This document shows, piece by piece, positions 41,947 to 53,659 of a stretch of DNA of 64,000 nt (the stretch's first letter is position 1; the number at the start of each line of letters is the position of its first letter). Source of the DNA: Talinum fruticosum (lineage: Eukaryota > Streptophyta > Magnoliopsida > Caryophyllales > Talinaceae); contig JAITYX010000103.1 of the NCBI GenBank assembly GCA_021018815.1, forward strand, positions 124,001 to 188,000, given 5' to 3'. The notes beneath the pieces are model-generated. The model ran no database searches and was not told the origin of the DNA. It saw nothing but the letters and a program-made list of their open reading frames with translations. The translations under genes were made by a program, and so were the position numbers.

Positions 41947-44900
41947 TTAAGACACTTTATTTTCAGCCTTCAAACTCGCTTTCTCTCCTTCAGAAGGGCA
42001 TGTGTTAACGTGAGATCTGAACTTGTCCAACTCTGCCACGACTTCATCTTCTGGCCTGTATAGTAAGTCGATGATGCGCCACATCTGCAATTACCCAAAC
42101 AAAACCGCATGTCGGTTAGATCTGCTAACTATCAACTTTAAGGTTGTCCACCATGGCATATGCATAAACTTCTCCATTCTGAATCACATCATGTAAGTAA
42201 TGATGGCATACAGCACAAGCACTTGGCAGCTTATACTCGGATTTTACAAGACCACTTCAACATCCACGTTGAATGGTGGTGCTAGTATGTGGGGAGTAGA
42301 GCATCAAACCCGAAACCAAGTGTGCCTAATGGCCCACTGTTAACCATTACATTCAGGCCTCATTGGCAATAGGGACTTCCAGTTCACAGTAGTTTCTTGA
42401 AGTCCCCAAGAATGTGATTTAACAAATTATTATGAACGATTCTGGAGACATGCAAAAGAGCACTTAAGACATCATGAATAGGCAGCAAGGGTGAGAATTG
42501 AGAATACAAAGAGGCGAAGTCTGGTTTTCGCCAACCCCACCCCCCAGCCTTCCCCTCAATGTCTCTTCCCATAAAAGAAGAAAATTCTTCCTTCCAACCA
42601 AAATGGATGAACAGGGGACGGGAGCCTAACTTAGCAGATTGGTTGGTTCTTCTAGAAGCCAACACGTACTTTACTCGGTGGATTTGATGCTGCAACTGAA
42701 GCTTTGGAGTTTAGACCCCAGGGCATTCAAGGAGTCGGCAAATGAGAAATGACTTGCAAAACGGAATCAATCTAAAGTGAAGATTACCTGCAGCGTTCCA
42801 CCTCCAGCAGAGCTTGAACAATCGTCCGAAACACTAACAACAGTCCATGGGTCAATCGAGTTCCAGTGGAAGTCAACCACTTTGTCCCTAGCAAGTAGAA
42901 ACGTGGATTTATTATCATGAGAGAAAGAAGAACCAATGTTTTCAGATCAACCCACTACTGGTCGAACCATCAAACAACTTGTAGATAATAAAACATTTCA
43001 TTAACAATAATAATAGCAAAAAGATTGCATCTGTTATTGAAATTCAACTACAATAGACAAAACAGGCTTATCCACACTACTGAACATCATATATTACATG
43101 ATAGTAAGAAACATTTCAAGCTTCTCTTCCTCTTCTGCCTTCCCATCATTTTTCTCAATCTGGTTAAAACAGGCTGTTTCCTCACTTAGGTGGACCAAAG
43201 CCAGCATAAAATTTGATTACAGCCTCCAACATGGACCCTAGATGCTATTTGCCTCTTATCAATCGAGCTGTTAGGCTGTTACCATGGGTTGGTTTGTTTT
43301 GGTCCTTTTGGATGTAGTTAAAAATGTTCAGCATGTACAGTGTCACAGATGTCAGAACTTGTTCGAAAAATTGACATCATCAAAGTCAAATAGTTACTTC
43401 TGCTTATTATTGAAATCTAAGATGCCAATATAAAATGTTGTTCAAAGAACTCATAAGAAAGACTCAAATGCAAAGAATTCATGAAGAATATGGTATATCC
43501 TAAAGCATCTAAGTGACTAAGATGGAAGTATCATACCTATGTCCCGCATGCCTGAAAAACAAGCCTGTGGGACACTCTGACAATTTATCTCTGGACCCTG
43601 CTTGAATCTTACCAACCTGATCACCAACACCACGAATGAATAAAGACAGAAACTAGCGTCAGTAGCATAAAATGGTGAGGAGACAACAAAATAGTATATT
43701 GAAGGCACTGAATTTCCATTGACATTGGAATCCCTAAAATCATCTCTCTAAGGAGAATCAAAGGAACTAGGATGTGCCCCACTTGTTGTGTATGTGGGAA
43801 TGCATCCGGGGGAAGAGAAGAGGTAGAAAGTAAGAAACTTGTTCTACTCAAAACAGATATTTCAATACGACCATACCTTGTCATAATCCCATATGTTTAG
43901 CACACCATCCTCTGCAGCACTGCCAAAAATCGACCTATTATGCGGTGACCACTGCATTTAACATTGTCATTATTTCACGTAGTTATGGATATCTCACACG
44001 GTCGACATGACAATATATTTGCAAAAGAATACAAAAATGCAGACCTGTACACAAAGGACTGGAGCATCATGACCCTGAAATTTATGGACAGGTGATCCAA
44101 CTCCATTAGTAGAGAAATTTCGCCGGTCAAACATATGCACCGAATTATCAGCTGATCTGTAAACAACATAACACATTTAAGACTTTCTATCACAGAAAAA
44201 AGTAAGGGAACTAAATCTATAAAGATTAGCCTCCACAAAACACATACCCTGTCAGAATGAGGTTTTCATCATAAGGGTTCCAATCAACACAGTGCAGATC
44301 AGCATCATGAGCTTTCTCAACCTAAAGCAACATAAAATTTTAACCATTGATATCTTAGCAACTATAAGAGCATAAGGTTCCATTTTCCGCCCCTATGGTG
44401 CCAAATCGAGCAAGGAAACAACTTGATATAATATTTCCTTGACGATGCCTAGAAAGCATGAGAACTACTTGGAACTGCTTCAAGTATCCATGTACTTCAG
44501 TAAGAAACTAGTAACTTATTTGAATCTCAAACATTGAACCATAGAACCTACTGATAACAGCTACCATCTAATGGCCAACAATAAATTAACAGCTTCATTT
44601 ACCGGATCAGTTGTGGCAGCATGTGTTCATATGCAGCATGATCACATACCTCAATAAGTGGAAGATGAAATTGGTGGGTTATATGGGTGAAGTTACGTTC
44701 CGGGGCAATCAGTATTAATGCGCGAAATAATGAAGAGAAATTGGAAAACCATTTCACTTAAAGTTCTTGAATGCAAGTTTGAGTTGAGGTTTGTAACTGG
44801 AAAACCTATGTGATATATTTGTATACCAGCTAGAATCATTTTATTTTATTTTATTTTTTTAGTGCAGATTTTATCTTTGAAGATGAGGAACCAAGAAAAG

Positions 44901-47900
44901 CTTTCTCAAAAAGTAGAGACAGACAGGAGTTGGGAGAGATAACATTGGATTACAACTTAACAACATGCAGACTACTTCCTAAAGCTCCATCATTTACATC
45001 TGCATATTTGAAGACTCCACCAAATTCATTATCCAGAAGAATTTGCAGAACACACATTGATTAAGATGATGGAAATTAACTGAACTTAGGGCTTCTCTTA
45101 TCAGGATTAGAAGCAAAGGCAATAAATCAGGATGGAGTATAAAGATGAGTGATTTATAGGCTTTTTGAAATATCAAAATGTAAGGGAGGTGCAGGAGATG
45201 CAAGTGAAAAGGTGAGAATGGAAATTGCATAAAAATTCAAATTCTATTCAGAGTCAGATGCATCAGCAAAGAATCAGACTGATCTCAGTTCTGTACATGG
45301 GTTGGTTCTGGTTCTATTCTTCAGTGCCCTCTTTCTCTAATATAATAAGTGAGGAATTCAAGGAACCTCATTAGAGCTCTTTCTGATGGCCTTTCTCATG
45401 GATTCAGAAGACAATAGAGGAAACAAAAAGGTGACATCAGATTACGGTGAAAGCAGCTCTTCATGAATACAGTTATTCACCCACCCATAAAAGAACATCA
45501 TCAGTACTTGCTCATCATGCTTTGCAGATACAAATATCCAAAGTCTACGTCAAAATACAACGTGATCCATCACCTTAGCTACTGGTGCTAACCCGGTTCT
45601 TGCATCCCAGAGTATCAGGCAGGAATCATCACCTACACTGCAGAACTGCTGTGCACTTCCACATATAAAAGAACACATGTAAATATCAAGAATCAAATTC
45701 ACCTAATCCAAGAAATAAATTTTCAAGAAACTTATGATAATTTTTTAAAAAGAAACTATTTACTTTTTTTTTAGGCGGAATTGGTGGTCAACTGGTCACC
45801 CAACTCCAGCCCTGATCGATTTGGCTCATATGCCACTGCTTGAAAAATCCAAAGTAACTGATTTGACAAGATAATATTCTTGTCTCTGTCCAGATACTTT
45901 GGAGCAGACAAGCAAATCTGTAACTAAAAAATGATTGAACACAAACAAGCTACCTTGAGGGGCAAAATTGCACATCCTCAACAGTATCCCGGTGTCCCTT
46001 GTAGATGCCTCTTGGTCCAACTGAAGAACTATCTGAATTTCCACCATTTCCCTCACCAGTCTTGGAAATTGATTTGATGGTGCCGCCACTAGCTGGGGAT
46101 TTAGTGGATCCTGGCTCTGTTGCCAGTGTTGAGATATGATCATGGATACTCCATAAAACCACCGACTTATCCTTTCCTGTACAAGAAAACTTTGCTGGTC
46201 ACCAAAAAAATTACACAGGACAAACAAGTAATAAACAATACAAGAAATACATCAGTAAAAACACCAAAGTTTAAGAGCGTTCTAGGAATAAAGGATGCTA
46301 ATTGGTACCAACTTCAGAAACTGCCTCCTTTGAAGTTAGCACAGAGACTGGAGAGGGAAAATATGCTTCCTCTGGTTCAGCCAATGGCCTTATGGTCCTC
46401 ACAGAGGCAAGCACAAGAAACAACACAAACTCCTCCAAGAAACTCGCCAGCACTTCAGAATATTATATTAGTCCCCAAATTACCTTCATGAACAATCATA
46501 ATTCATAGTCAATGCATAAATTACTTTTTACAACCATTTGATCCTTCTGCCCTCCCTTCAAGCGAATAAACGGTTGCTTTGGCCAAGTTAGCAATTCAAT
46601 CACCTTTTTCCATTCAAGTAGCAAATCAAGAATATGAAAATATGACAGTAAATAGTTTCAACTTCGAACTCCACACATGCAACCTATCATTTACCAGGAA
46701 TTCCTATACCAGCCAATTCTTCTCTTTCAACACAACGTTGCCATCTGCCACTTTATCCTTCAACAAAGCCTATCAACTGTTTCTCATCTAAATCAAAACA
46801 GTGTCCTATCAAAAACAACCTTGCTCAAAGATATTATAACTGTCTTGCCTTTGATATGTCTAGCTCAGCCAAAATTAACTACAGTCAGATTTCAAGGAAA
46901 TTTGAGGGCACATGAGAAGAAATTGATTCATGCTGCAGCATGATGAGCAAAGCACTCAGCATATTGTTTATTTTTAGAAGGATTGACTGTAAGTGGGCCT
47001 TGATGAGAAGTTTAGGAACAGCTAAGGGGTAACCAGCTGCTTCTCAATTCGGAAACAGTGGAACTCTACTAATCAGATATATAAAGATCTAATACAAGTC
47101 CTCTCTTGAAATATCTTGTGGGAACTTATATTCATCAAATGAAGTGGGAGGACACACACAAATTAGATATCAATAGCTGACATTGGCCTAGCACAATTAG
47201 ATTATAATCCACTTTCCAGCATGTTGAAAAAAGTATCTTTTGAACAATGTTTTCAGCTTTAGATTATAATGGATGTGCAAAATGCCTCGTTAAAATGGCC
47301 TCTACTCTTTTGCTATGGAGTAGTATACAGTTAATTCCTTTAGAAGATACAGGACGTTTATAACACCCCCCAAGCGTCCGTTTTACTGACAGAAAATGGT
47401 ACTAAACAGAAAGGAAAACAAATAAATTGTCCATATATTGTGTACAGAAGGCATAGTAAACCGCAAAGTGCAATGACTAGCAGGACATATAACGTTTCAC
47501 TGGAAAAGGAATCATTGTTGAGCAATTATAGGAAGAGATGAAAACAACATGAGATTAATAAGCCACCAAAAAGTAGAAATATATCCAAATAGAAGTTTAA
47601 CCTCCAGAAAGCACCAGTGGCTCAGAAGAGCACATAGCAAGAGCAAATTCAGCATTATCTTCGTGGCCAGTCAATACCTGCAGCACAAGGAATTAAGTGG
47701 ACAATAATACCAGCACGCGAGGGTATCATATAACAAAAGCACAATGTTTGCTTTCTTTATGAGTGAGTTCCCAAATGCAGTAGTAAAAGGCCTACCATTT
47801 ATAGAATTACAAGAATAAACTAATGAAGCTCATGCTTTGCGTTTTTGCAAGCCTTTTTTCGGGGGGTTGGTTGGAAGGGGCAAAGCACAGCAATTACATG

Positions 47901-50900
47901 AGGCTCACCAGATCTGGGCGAGAAGTAGCAGTTCCCAGGACAGCATGGCGATTAGGTTGACTTTCCACATCCCAAATTAAAACCTGAATGGATACTCCGA
48001 TAAGTTGAACCATAAATCAGCAATTTCACAGCATATACAAGTTACAACAGCACATGAACATGTACAGGCTATATGTAAGCAATAGTTACTCACATCAGGG
48101 CTGTCAGTATGTGTGGCCACTATATTACTATTTTGAGGGAGTTCCCTGATCCTGTTTACCTGCAGATGGAAACTTTTCAAATTCTAGAATTGTTTTGCAT
48201 CATTAGCTATAGTAGGATTTCGCTACAATTTCAAAAGTAATTTTATACAGGTGAACAAAAGTAATTTCACGGAGGTGAAATGTAGCAAACATGAACAATC
48301 AAGATCTGTCTAGCTCCATGCTGAACCATTTGAATCCTCAAGCAGACAGAATACAGATATGTTATAAAAGCCTTGTCGCAGGTAAGCTACCAAAGAATTT
48401 GCTTTTTAAAAATTCCTTTTATTAGCTCTCTTTCCATCAGAGGGATAGCTCAAAAGGGTATCCACTATCCATCCTGAAACCTGAGATGATGGTTCACTCT
48501 GGTATTTGAGGTCCACTTATCCCTAGACACCAGGAGTCTAATCAACAAACCTTTTCAGAACTTAAAAGGAGAACTACCAATACTTACTCCATGAGCCCTG
48601 CCAGCAAAAAAATCCTACAGCCCTCACAAAATGCTGCACGATTCCCATTCCAGGTCAACAATGTGAAAAAACAAACTACTATAAAGCTGAAAAAACCCCA
48701 AAAAGATGCTGAAGGTTGAACTTGGCAAAGACCTATTTGGGATCCATCTATGCTTTTACTTCATCAACATTGATCATCAAATAGGACAATTGGCCAAAGA
48801 ACTGTGAAGCAGCGTGGCACCTGCATAGATGTTTCTCAGATTAAAGTTTCATTCTCTGGACGTTGCCATTTTTCTTAGAGGCTTCCTGCTAGTGCACGGC
48901 AATAGACTTCAGATTATTCAATTATTCATATTGGCCAACCGCCAAAAGTTATGCCACGAGCTCCAGGTGCATAAACAAACAGGGTAACTGAGAGCTAGGA
49001 GTTTGAAAATTAGGCAACCGACCAAGTGACTCTATGATAGGCTTATCCACAATATCAAGCCCCATATTCAGAAGTGAAGAAGTTCAGTTGAGATCAAGAA
49101 TTCCAATATCCCTAACTATTAAATTCACTTTCGTTCAATTTAGAACTTATATGAAAGTCCAAGTGACAAGTATCGTATCAAATTCAGTTGACAGTGCTTA
49201 ACAAGATAACTCAACTCCCTAATTCATTGCAACAGCAAAACTAAACCAGCCCCAAGCAAAATATAGAGAAACAAGCATACCTCCCTGGGTGTATGATAGT
49301 TCTGAACTTCCTTACAAAGGGAGAACGAGCCTCTTCATTAAACTGAAAGAACAAGAACAAATGAGCACATAGACACAACATGCTAATATAATAACATCAT
49401 AATCATTGACCAAAGAAAATTTCCGACAAGATTTAGCAGGCAAGAATTACATTACCTGTGATATATGCTCTGCAGCAGCGACCCTAGGCTTAACAACTTC
49501 AACGTTTGCAATGACTAGTGTATTAGGGACACTCCCATCAGTCTGAAAACAGAGGTAACAGGGGTCAAAGAAAGATATAGTGATAAGTGATGGGAATGTT
49601 TCCCAAACAGAAACACCAGGCAAGCAGACTGACATCAAACCTGGACAATCAGCAGGACTTTGTTCAGTTAATCTTGTACCATACCAATATAGGGTCAAAC
49701 TATATATTAGGTCTTATAGCACAACTCATGAAAGGCTTCTCTTAGGCCTACGCCTAACATAAACCGGATAACTCCTTTGGGACTGTAAAATTAACAGTGT
49801 AACATAGGATACCACGGTGCTTTCCTCAAAAAGAACAAGGCCCAACCCATCCGGTCTTCTTTTGTTCTAATTCAGTTTGGAAGTGAATGCACAGTACAAA
49901 GCAAATATCAAGCCCAGTCCGAGTCCTAGCCCCATATTGGCTTTAGGCTGAAACCGTCCCTATCAACCCTACAGGTAAGCTGGCATCATATCTAAATCCA
50001 TACAGACTCCTCAAGTTAAGCTAACTAGGAAATCCATGTCTATATACTCGCACCATCTCAGCATACAAAAGAAAATCACACATGCAAACACAAGTTATGA
50101 GTTATTGCCTGTTCTGAGAGATAAAGACGCTGCCGATTCTTGTATGTTGCTTGCTCCAAAAGTGGACCCCATCTACAATATTACATATCAAGCATATTAA
50201 GGCAAACAAAAAACATAGAGAAAAACAAACAAATGATCCAAAATCCAAATGAACAGCGTGAGCATTATTGGAATAGAAATCAACAATATGCTGGGAAAAT
50301 TTATTAATCTACAAAAAGATCAAGTGGTATCAACAAATGAGCCTTTCTCAGCACCTGTTACCAATAAGATACAGACCAAAACAGATCCATGAGACAATCA
50401 ATTCAGGATCCCAATGTTAATCTGTGCTCTTGAACAAACAATACCCCTCCCCTTCCAAACAAACACACCCCAATTTTTATTTTATACTTTTTTTTTTGAA
50501 AAAAGGGAGAGAGACGGAGCAAGTAGAGATGGGCTAATATTTAATTCATCAGCCCAAACACCTTAAAGTGCTTGCATTGGACACATAATAACTACAAACA
50601 AGGAAGATTTTCATGCCAAAATTCCTTCCAAAGATTTTCCCTTGGTTTGGTTTGAATTGAGACACATGTTGGATGCACATCGAAAAATTACGTGTAGATG
50701 AACCAAAAGTACGGGATGCTAATAAAGCATCTTACAAAAGAACTAATCAACCCCAAAAAATGCTATAAACAAAACCGATTACATTAATCAAAGAGGAACA
50801 CAATTCCTCATCCCAAAAGTAATGTTTTAAGCCAATTGTCTTTGATGCACTAAAGGGAGTTTCAAGAACGCTGAAAACTCTCCGATATCTCTGCAACTAA

Positions 50901-51897
50901 ATCATCCAAAAGACGACAAGAGGATGGCTCTAATGACTAAATTTAACCTTTTCACCAAAGCATCCCTCTCAAGCCAATAAATGATGCTAAACTGAGCTTG
51001 CCACACCCGATAACAGCCCGGACAACTCAGAGCTAAGTCCCATGGCAATTTTGCAAGCTGGCAATGGAGGAGCAAATGATAGGCCGATTCTAGATCCTCT
51101 TTGCACATGAATCACCTACTAAATAACCTAAATTTCAAAGATTAAATACAACGACATATTCTTTCCCGAGCCAGATAATAAGCAAAGAACAATATAAAGG
51201 CAATACGCCATGCACCGGCACCGGAGAGGGTCTTGTTATCACTCTAGAAAGCTAAAATCAAGCAACAAAAACGACGTACTTGTTCAATTAATTACAGCCT
51301 CTTTTCCCATCTCAACTGGTAACAATGTCATTCACTGCAAATCTACCAAACATCCAAAATTCCAAAAATCCATCTCACCCACGGTTACTAGTAATAGAAG
51401 CAAGAGGGTGTGTCTAACTATACTGCTATACGAGAGTTCAGAGGAGAAGAAATGCCACAGCCCCCCCACACACACACAATCCATCTCACCCATGGTTACT
51501 AGGAATAGAAGCAAGGGGATGTTTCTAACTATACCACCATACGAGAGTTCACAGGAGAAGAAATGCGACACCCCCCCAAACACGCACACAGAGACTTCCA
51601 ATAACATGGCAAACTGTTGCCCAATTCGGAGACCCATGAACACTAGTAACAATGTCATTGAGCATAAATCCACCTAACATTCAAAATTGCAAAAGCCCAA
51701 ATGACCCAGTTTTTCTGGGTATCCAGCAAAAGAAAATGAGAGAGAGACAGAGAGTACCGGCAAGAGAGAGAAGGCCAAACGAGGTTGTGGTTGGCGAGCC
51801 AGTCATAGAGGATGGGGACAAGTGACTTCCACTGTGTGTACTTGTCGTCCACCGACAGCGCCGCTCCCTTCTTCCGCCTTCCCCCTTTCTCCGACAT
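41947..51897 (-). CDS. FVE: WD40 histone-binding protein FVE/MSI4, apparent frame break
   Basis: A homologue of Arabidopsis MSI4/FVE, an RbAp46/48-type WD40 protein of histone deacetylase and Polycomb-linked complexes acting in flowering and cold response. Exons: 51897-51758, 50172-50109, 49542-49456, 49342-49281, 48159-48094, 47983-47909, 47677-47602, 46176-45954, 45655-45574, 44321-44248, 44156-44045, 43951-43877, 43616-43537, 42887-42788 and 42084-41947. The histone-H4-binding N-terminal helix ([20 protein letters not shown]) is present. WD repeats follow ([43 protein letters not shown]). The basic N-terminal extension is shorter than in Arabidopsis. Intron 2 has a GC donor (CAG|gcaata). 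Exon 4 is 62 nt where 63 is expected: it ends CACCCAGGGAG instead of ...CCxGGGGAG before GTAAACAGG, so the joined frame meets a stop. With one base restored the length would be about 484 residues. Either the locus is broken or a G was lost in sequencing. Confidence 0.93.
50890..51110 (-). mobile_element. LINE zf-RVT fragment in FVE intron 2-side
   Basis: The minus strand reads [20 protein letters not shown] and then [20 protein letters not shown]. This resembles the zinc-binding segment at the end of plant L1-like reverse transcriptases (CxxC...ESxxHLLLHC...LW). It is short, unflanked by other LINE parts, and lies in the intron between FVE exons 1 and 2. Confidence 0.5.
51319..51693. repeat. 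Nested A-B-B'-A' direct repeat in FVE intron 1
   Basis: Block B (from 51370, starting ccatctcaccca and running to cccccccacac) recurs at 51481 with a 111-bp period. This pair is flanked by a second repeated block, A at about 51319-51368 and A' at 51645-51693, sharing gtaacaatgtcatt and aaaattgcaaaa-type words. Confidence 0.8.
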
Positions 51898-53659
51898 CTC
51901 TCTCCCTCTCTCTCGCTCTTTTCCCGCTTATTTCTCCTTTCGTCTACTCTCTATGTCCTGACTGCTCAGAGTTGCCGATATAGTATGATGCACACAGCTT
52001 CCCTTGGACTCAGCTTTAGCATTCTCAGTGCAAGATCCACATCTTGGATCGCTCGGTAGGGTAATGGTAATACCATAAAAGTACATCCTAAAAATGGGAA
52101 GTTAGAATTAAAAAAAACTAAAAGTTATATAAGTAAGGATAACGCATAAGTTTTACCTATGTTTTTGTTATTTCATTTTTCTCTTCTATATTTTTTCGAT
52201 TAAGTTTTCATGAAAATGTCATGTATTTTAAGGTGTCGTACTTATACTTGATCTATAAAAGTTTTGAATTTCATTTAATTATTTTCTTCAAACATGATAA
52301 TATATAAAAATGAAATGCATTTGAAGATAACATATTTTAAATTAACATTCAAATAGATAAATCATTTGTAGTTACTCGAATAATATTATAATTAATCATA
52401 CTATTTTCATAATTAATTACATTTACATATAGCATATTTTAAATTTATTTTTATGCATGTTTTTGTCAAAATTAAACTTAAAAAATTTTTAACATAACAT
52501 ATTTTTTATTAACATTCAAATAGATAAGTCATATGCAATTAATCAAATATATTATAATTAATGACATAATTTTAAAATTAACTAAATTTTAATATAACAG
52601 ATTTTATTTTTATGCACGTCTTTGTCAAAATTAAATTTAACAAATAAATATATCAAAAAATTAAAAGTAGGTTTAAATTAATTATGCAAATATATAAGTT
52701 TTAATTAATATTTTAAATTATTTATTTTAATTTATATAGCGAGGAAAGTAACGTCCATTTTGGCTAACTTTTAGACGTCCAACTTCATTTCTTTTCCAAT
52801 CGTCCTCTTATTTTATTGCAAACGGGTTGTTCAATTTGAGTGTGAGCAAGTTAATTTATAATCAGATCATGATTTGAATTATTCCTTTTCGGGTTGGACC
52901 GACTTTAGGGTGACTTCGAATCAACCGAAATTTGATCCAATGAATGTTTTGTTAAAAACACAACTTTGTTTGAAATTTCAAATTGGGAGTTTGATTTGCA
53001 TCGAGTGAGTATGTTTCAAGAGTTAAGATCACGAACAAATCTAGGTCATTCAGTTCAAATTTCAAGTCACTTTTACAATGTCTATTTTTAAGATATGACG
53101 GAAACACAGATGTTGCCGTGGGTACCATAACAATTGCTGCAACAAGTCAATACAATAACTTATTTAGCGAATGCTCTTTCTGTTTCTAGCTTTTGTTACC
53201 CTTTGTTATAAGATCTGCAGAAATCTGAAGAAACATGGGAAGCTAAGGTGAAAATAATAGCATTTCAGCCTTGTGGGTTGAATGGTGCATCCATGGCAAA
53301 TGTAATATTGCTCTAGGAAACTTTCATGTCATCTTTCACTGACTGCTCACATCACAAGAATACCGTAGTACTTTGATAACAAAAAGGAATTGTCGGTATT
53401 CTCATCACGTAAAAGAAGCATTTGCAATGCTCGGACATGCCTGATCATCTCAACATGTATCATAGCATTTGGCCTCATAAGATCTAGTAAAATGTTAACC
53501 CAGGCAACTAGCATATGTTCAAAACTAAGCCAAAAAGCTCCTGCAGCCTTTAACAAAAATACTCGGCAAAGAAGCGTGCTCTCAGTGTCAGATCTATGAA
53601 GCTGCTACAGATAAATGAACCTGGTTGCTGCTGTTAGCGAGGGAGGAAGAAATCACAGA
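51898..53659. other. Intergenic; FVE promoter side and AT-rich repeat
   Basis: 51898-51960 is CT-rich in the leader sense of FVE. 52080-52740 is very AT-rich and holds a 167-bp-period duplication (listed separately). About 52840-53080 contains 'cgggttggaccgac' words like those of decayed transposons. The right end is the 3' flank of the next gene. No gene was seen. Confidence 0.5.
52329..52650. repeat. 167-bp-period AT-rich tandem duplication
   Basis: aacatattttaaattaacat plus ttcaaatagataa begins at 52329, and a near copy begins at 52496. Both copies later contain tttttatgca(t/c)gt and ttttgtcaaaattaaa. Confidence 0.75.

Noticed and set aside
46120..46943. Plus-strand open frames in an FVE intron
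   Set aside because: One overlaps the antisense of exon 8; the others show no family resemblance.
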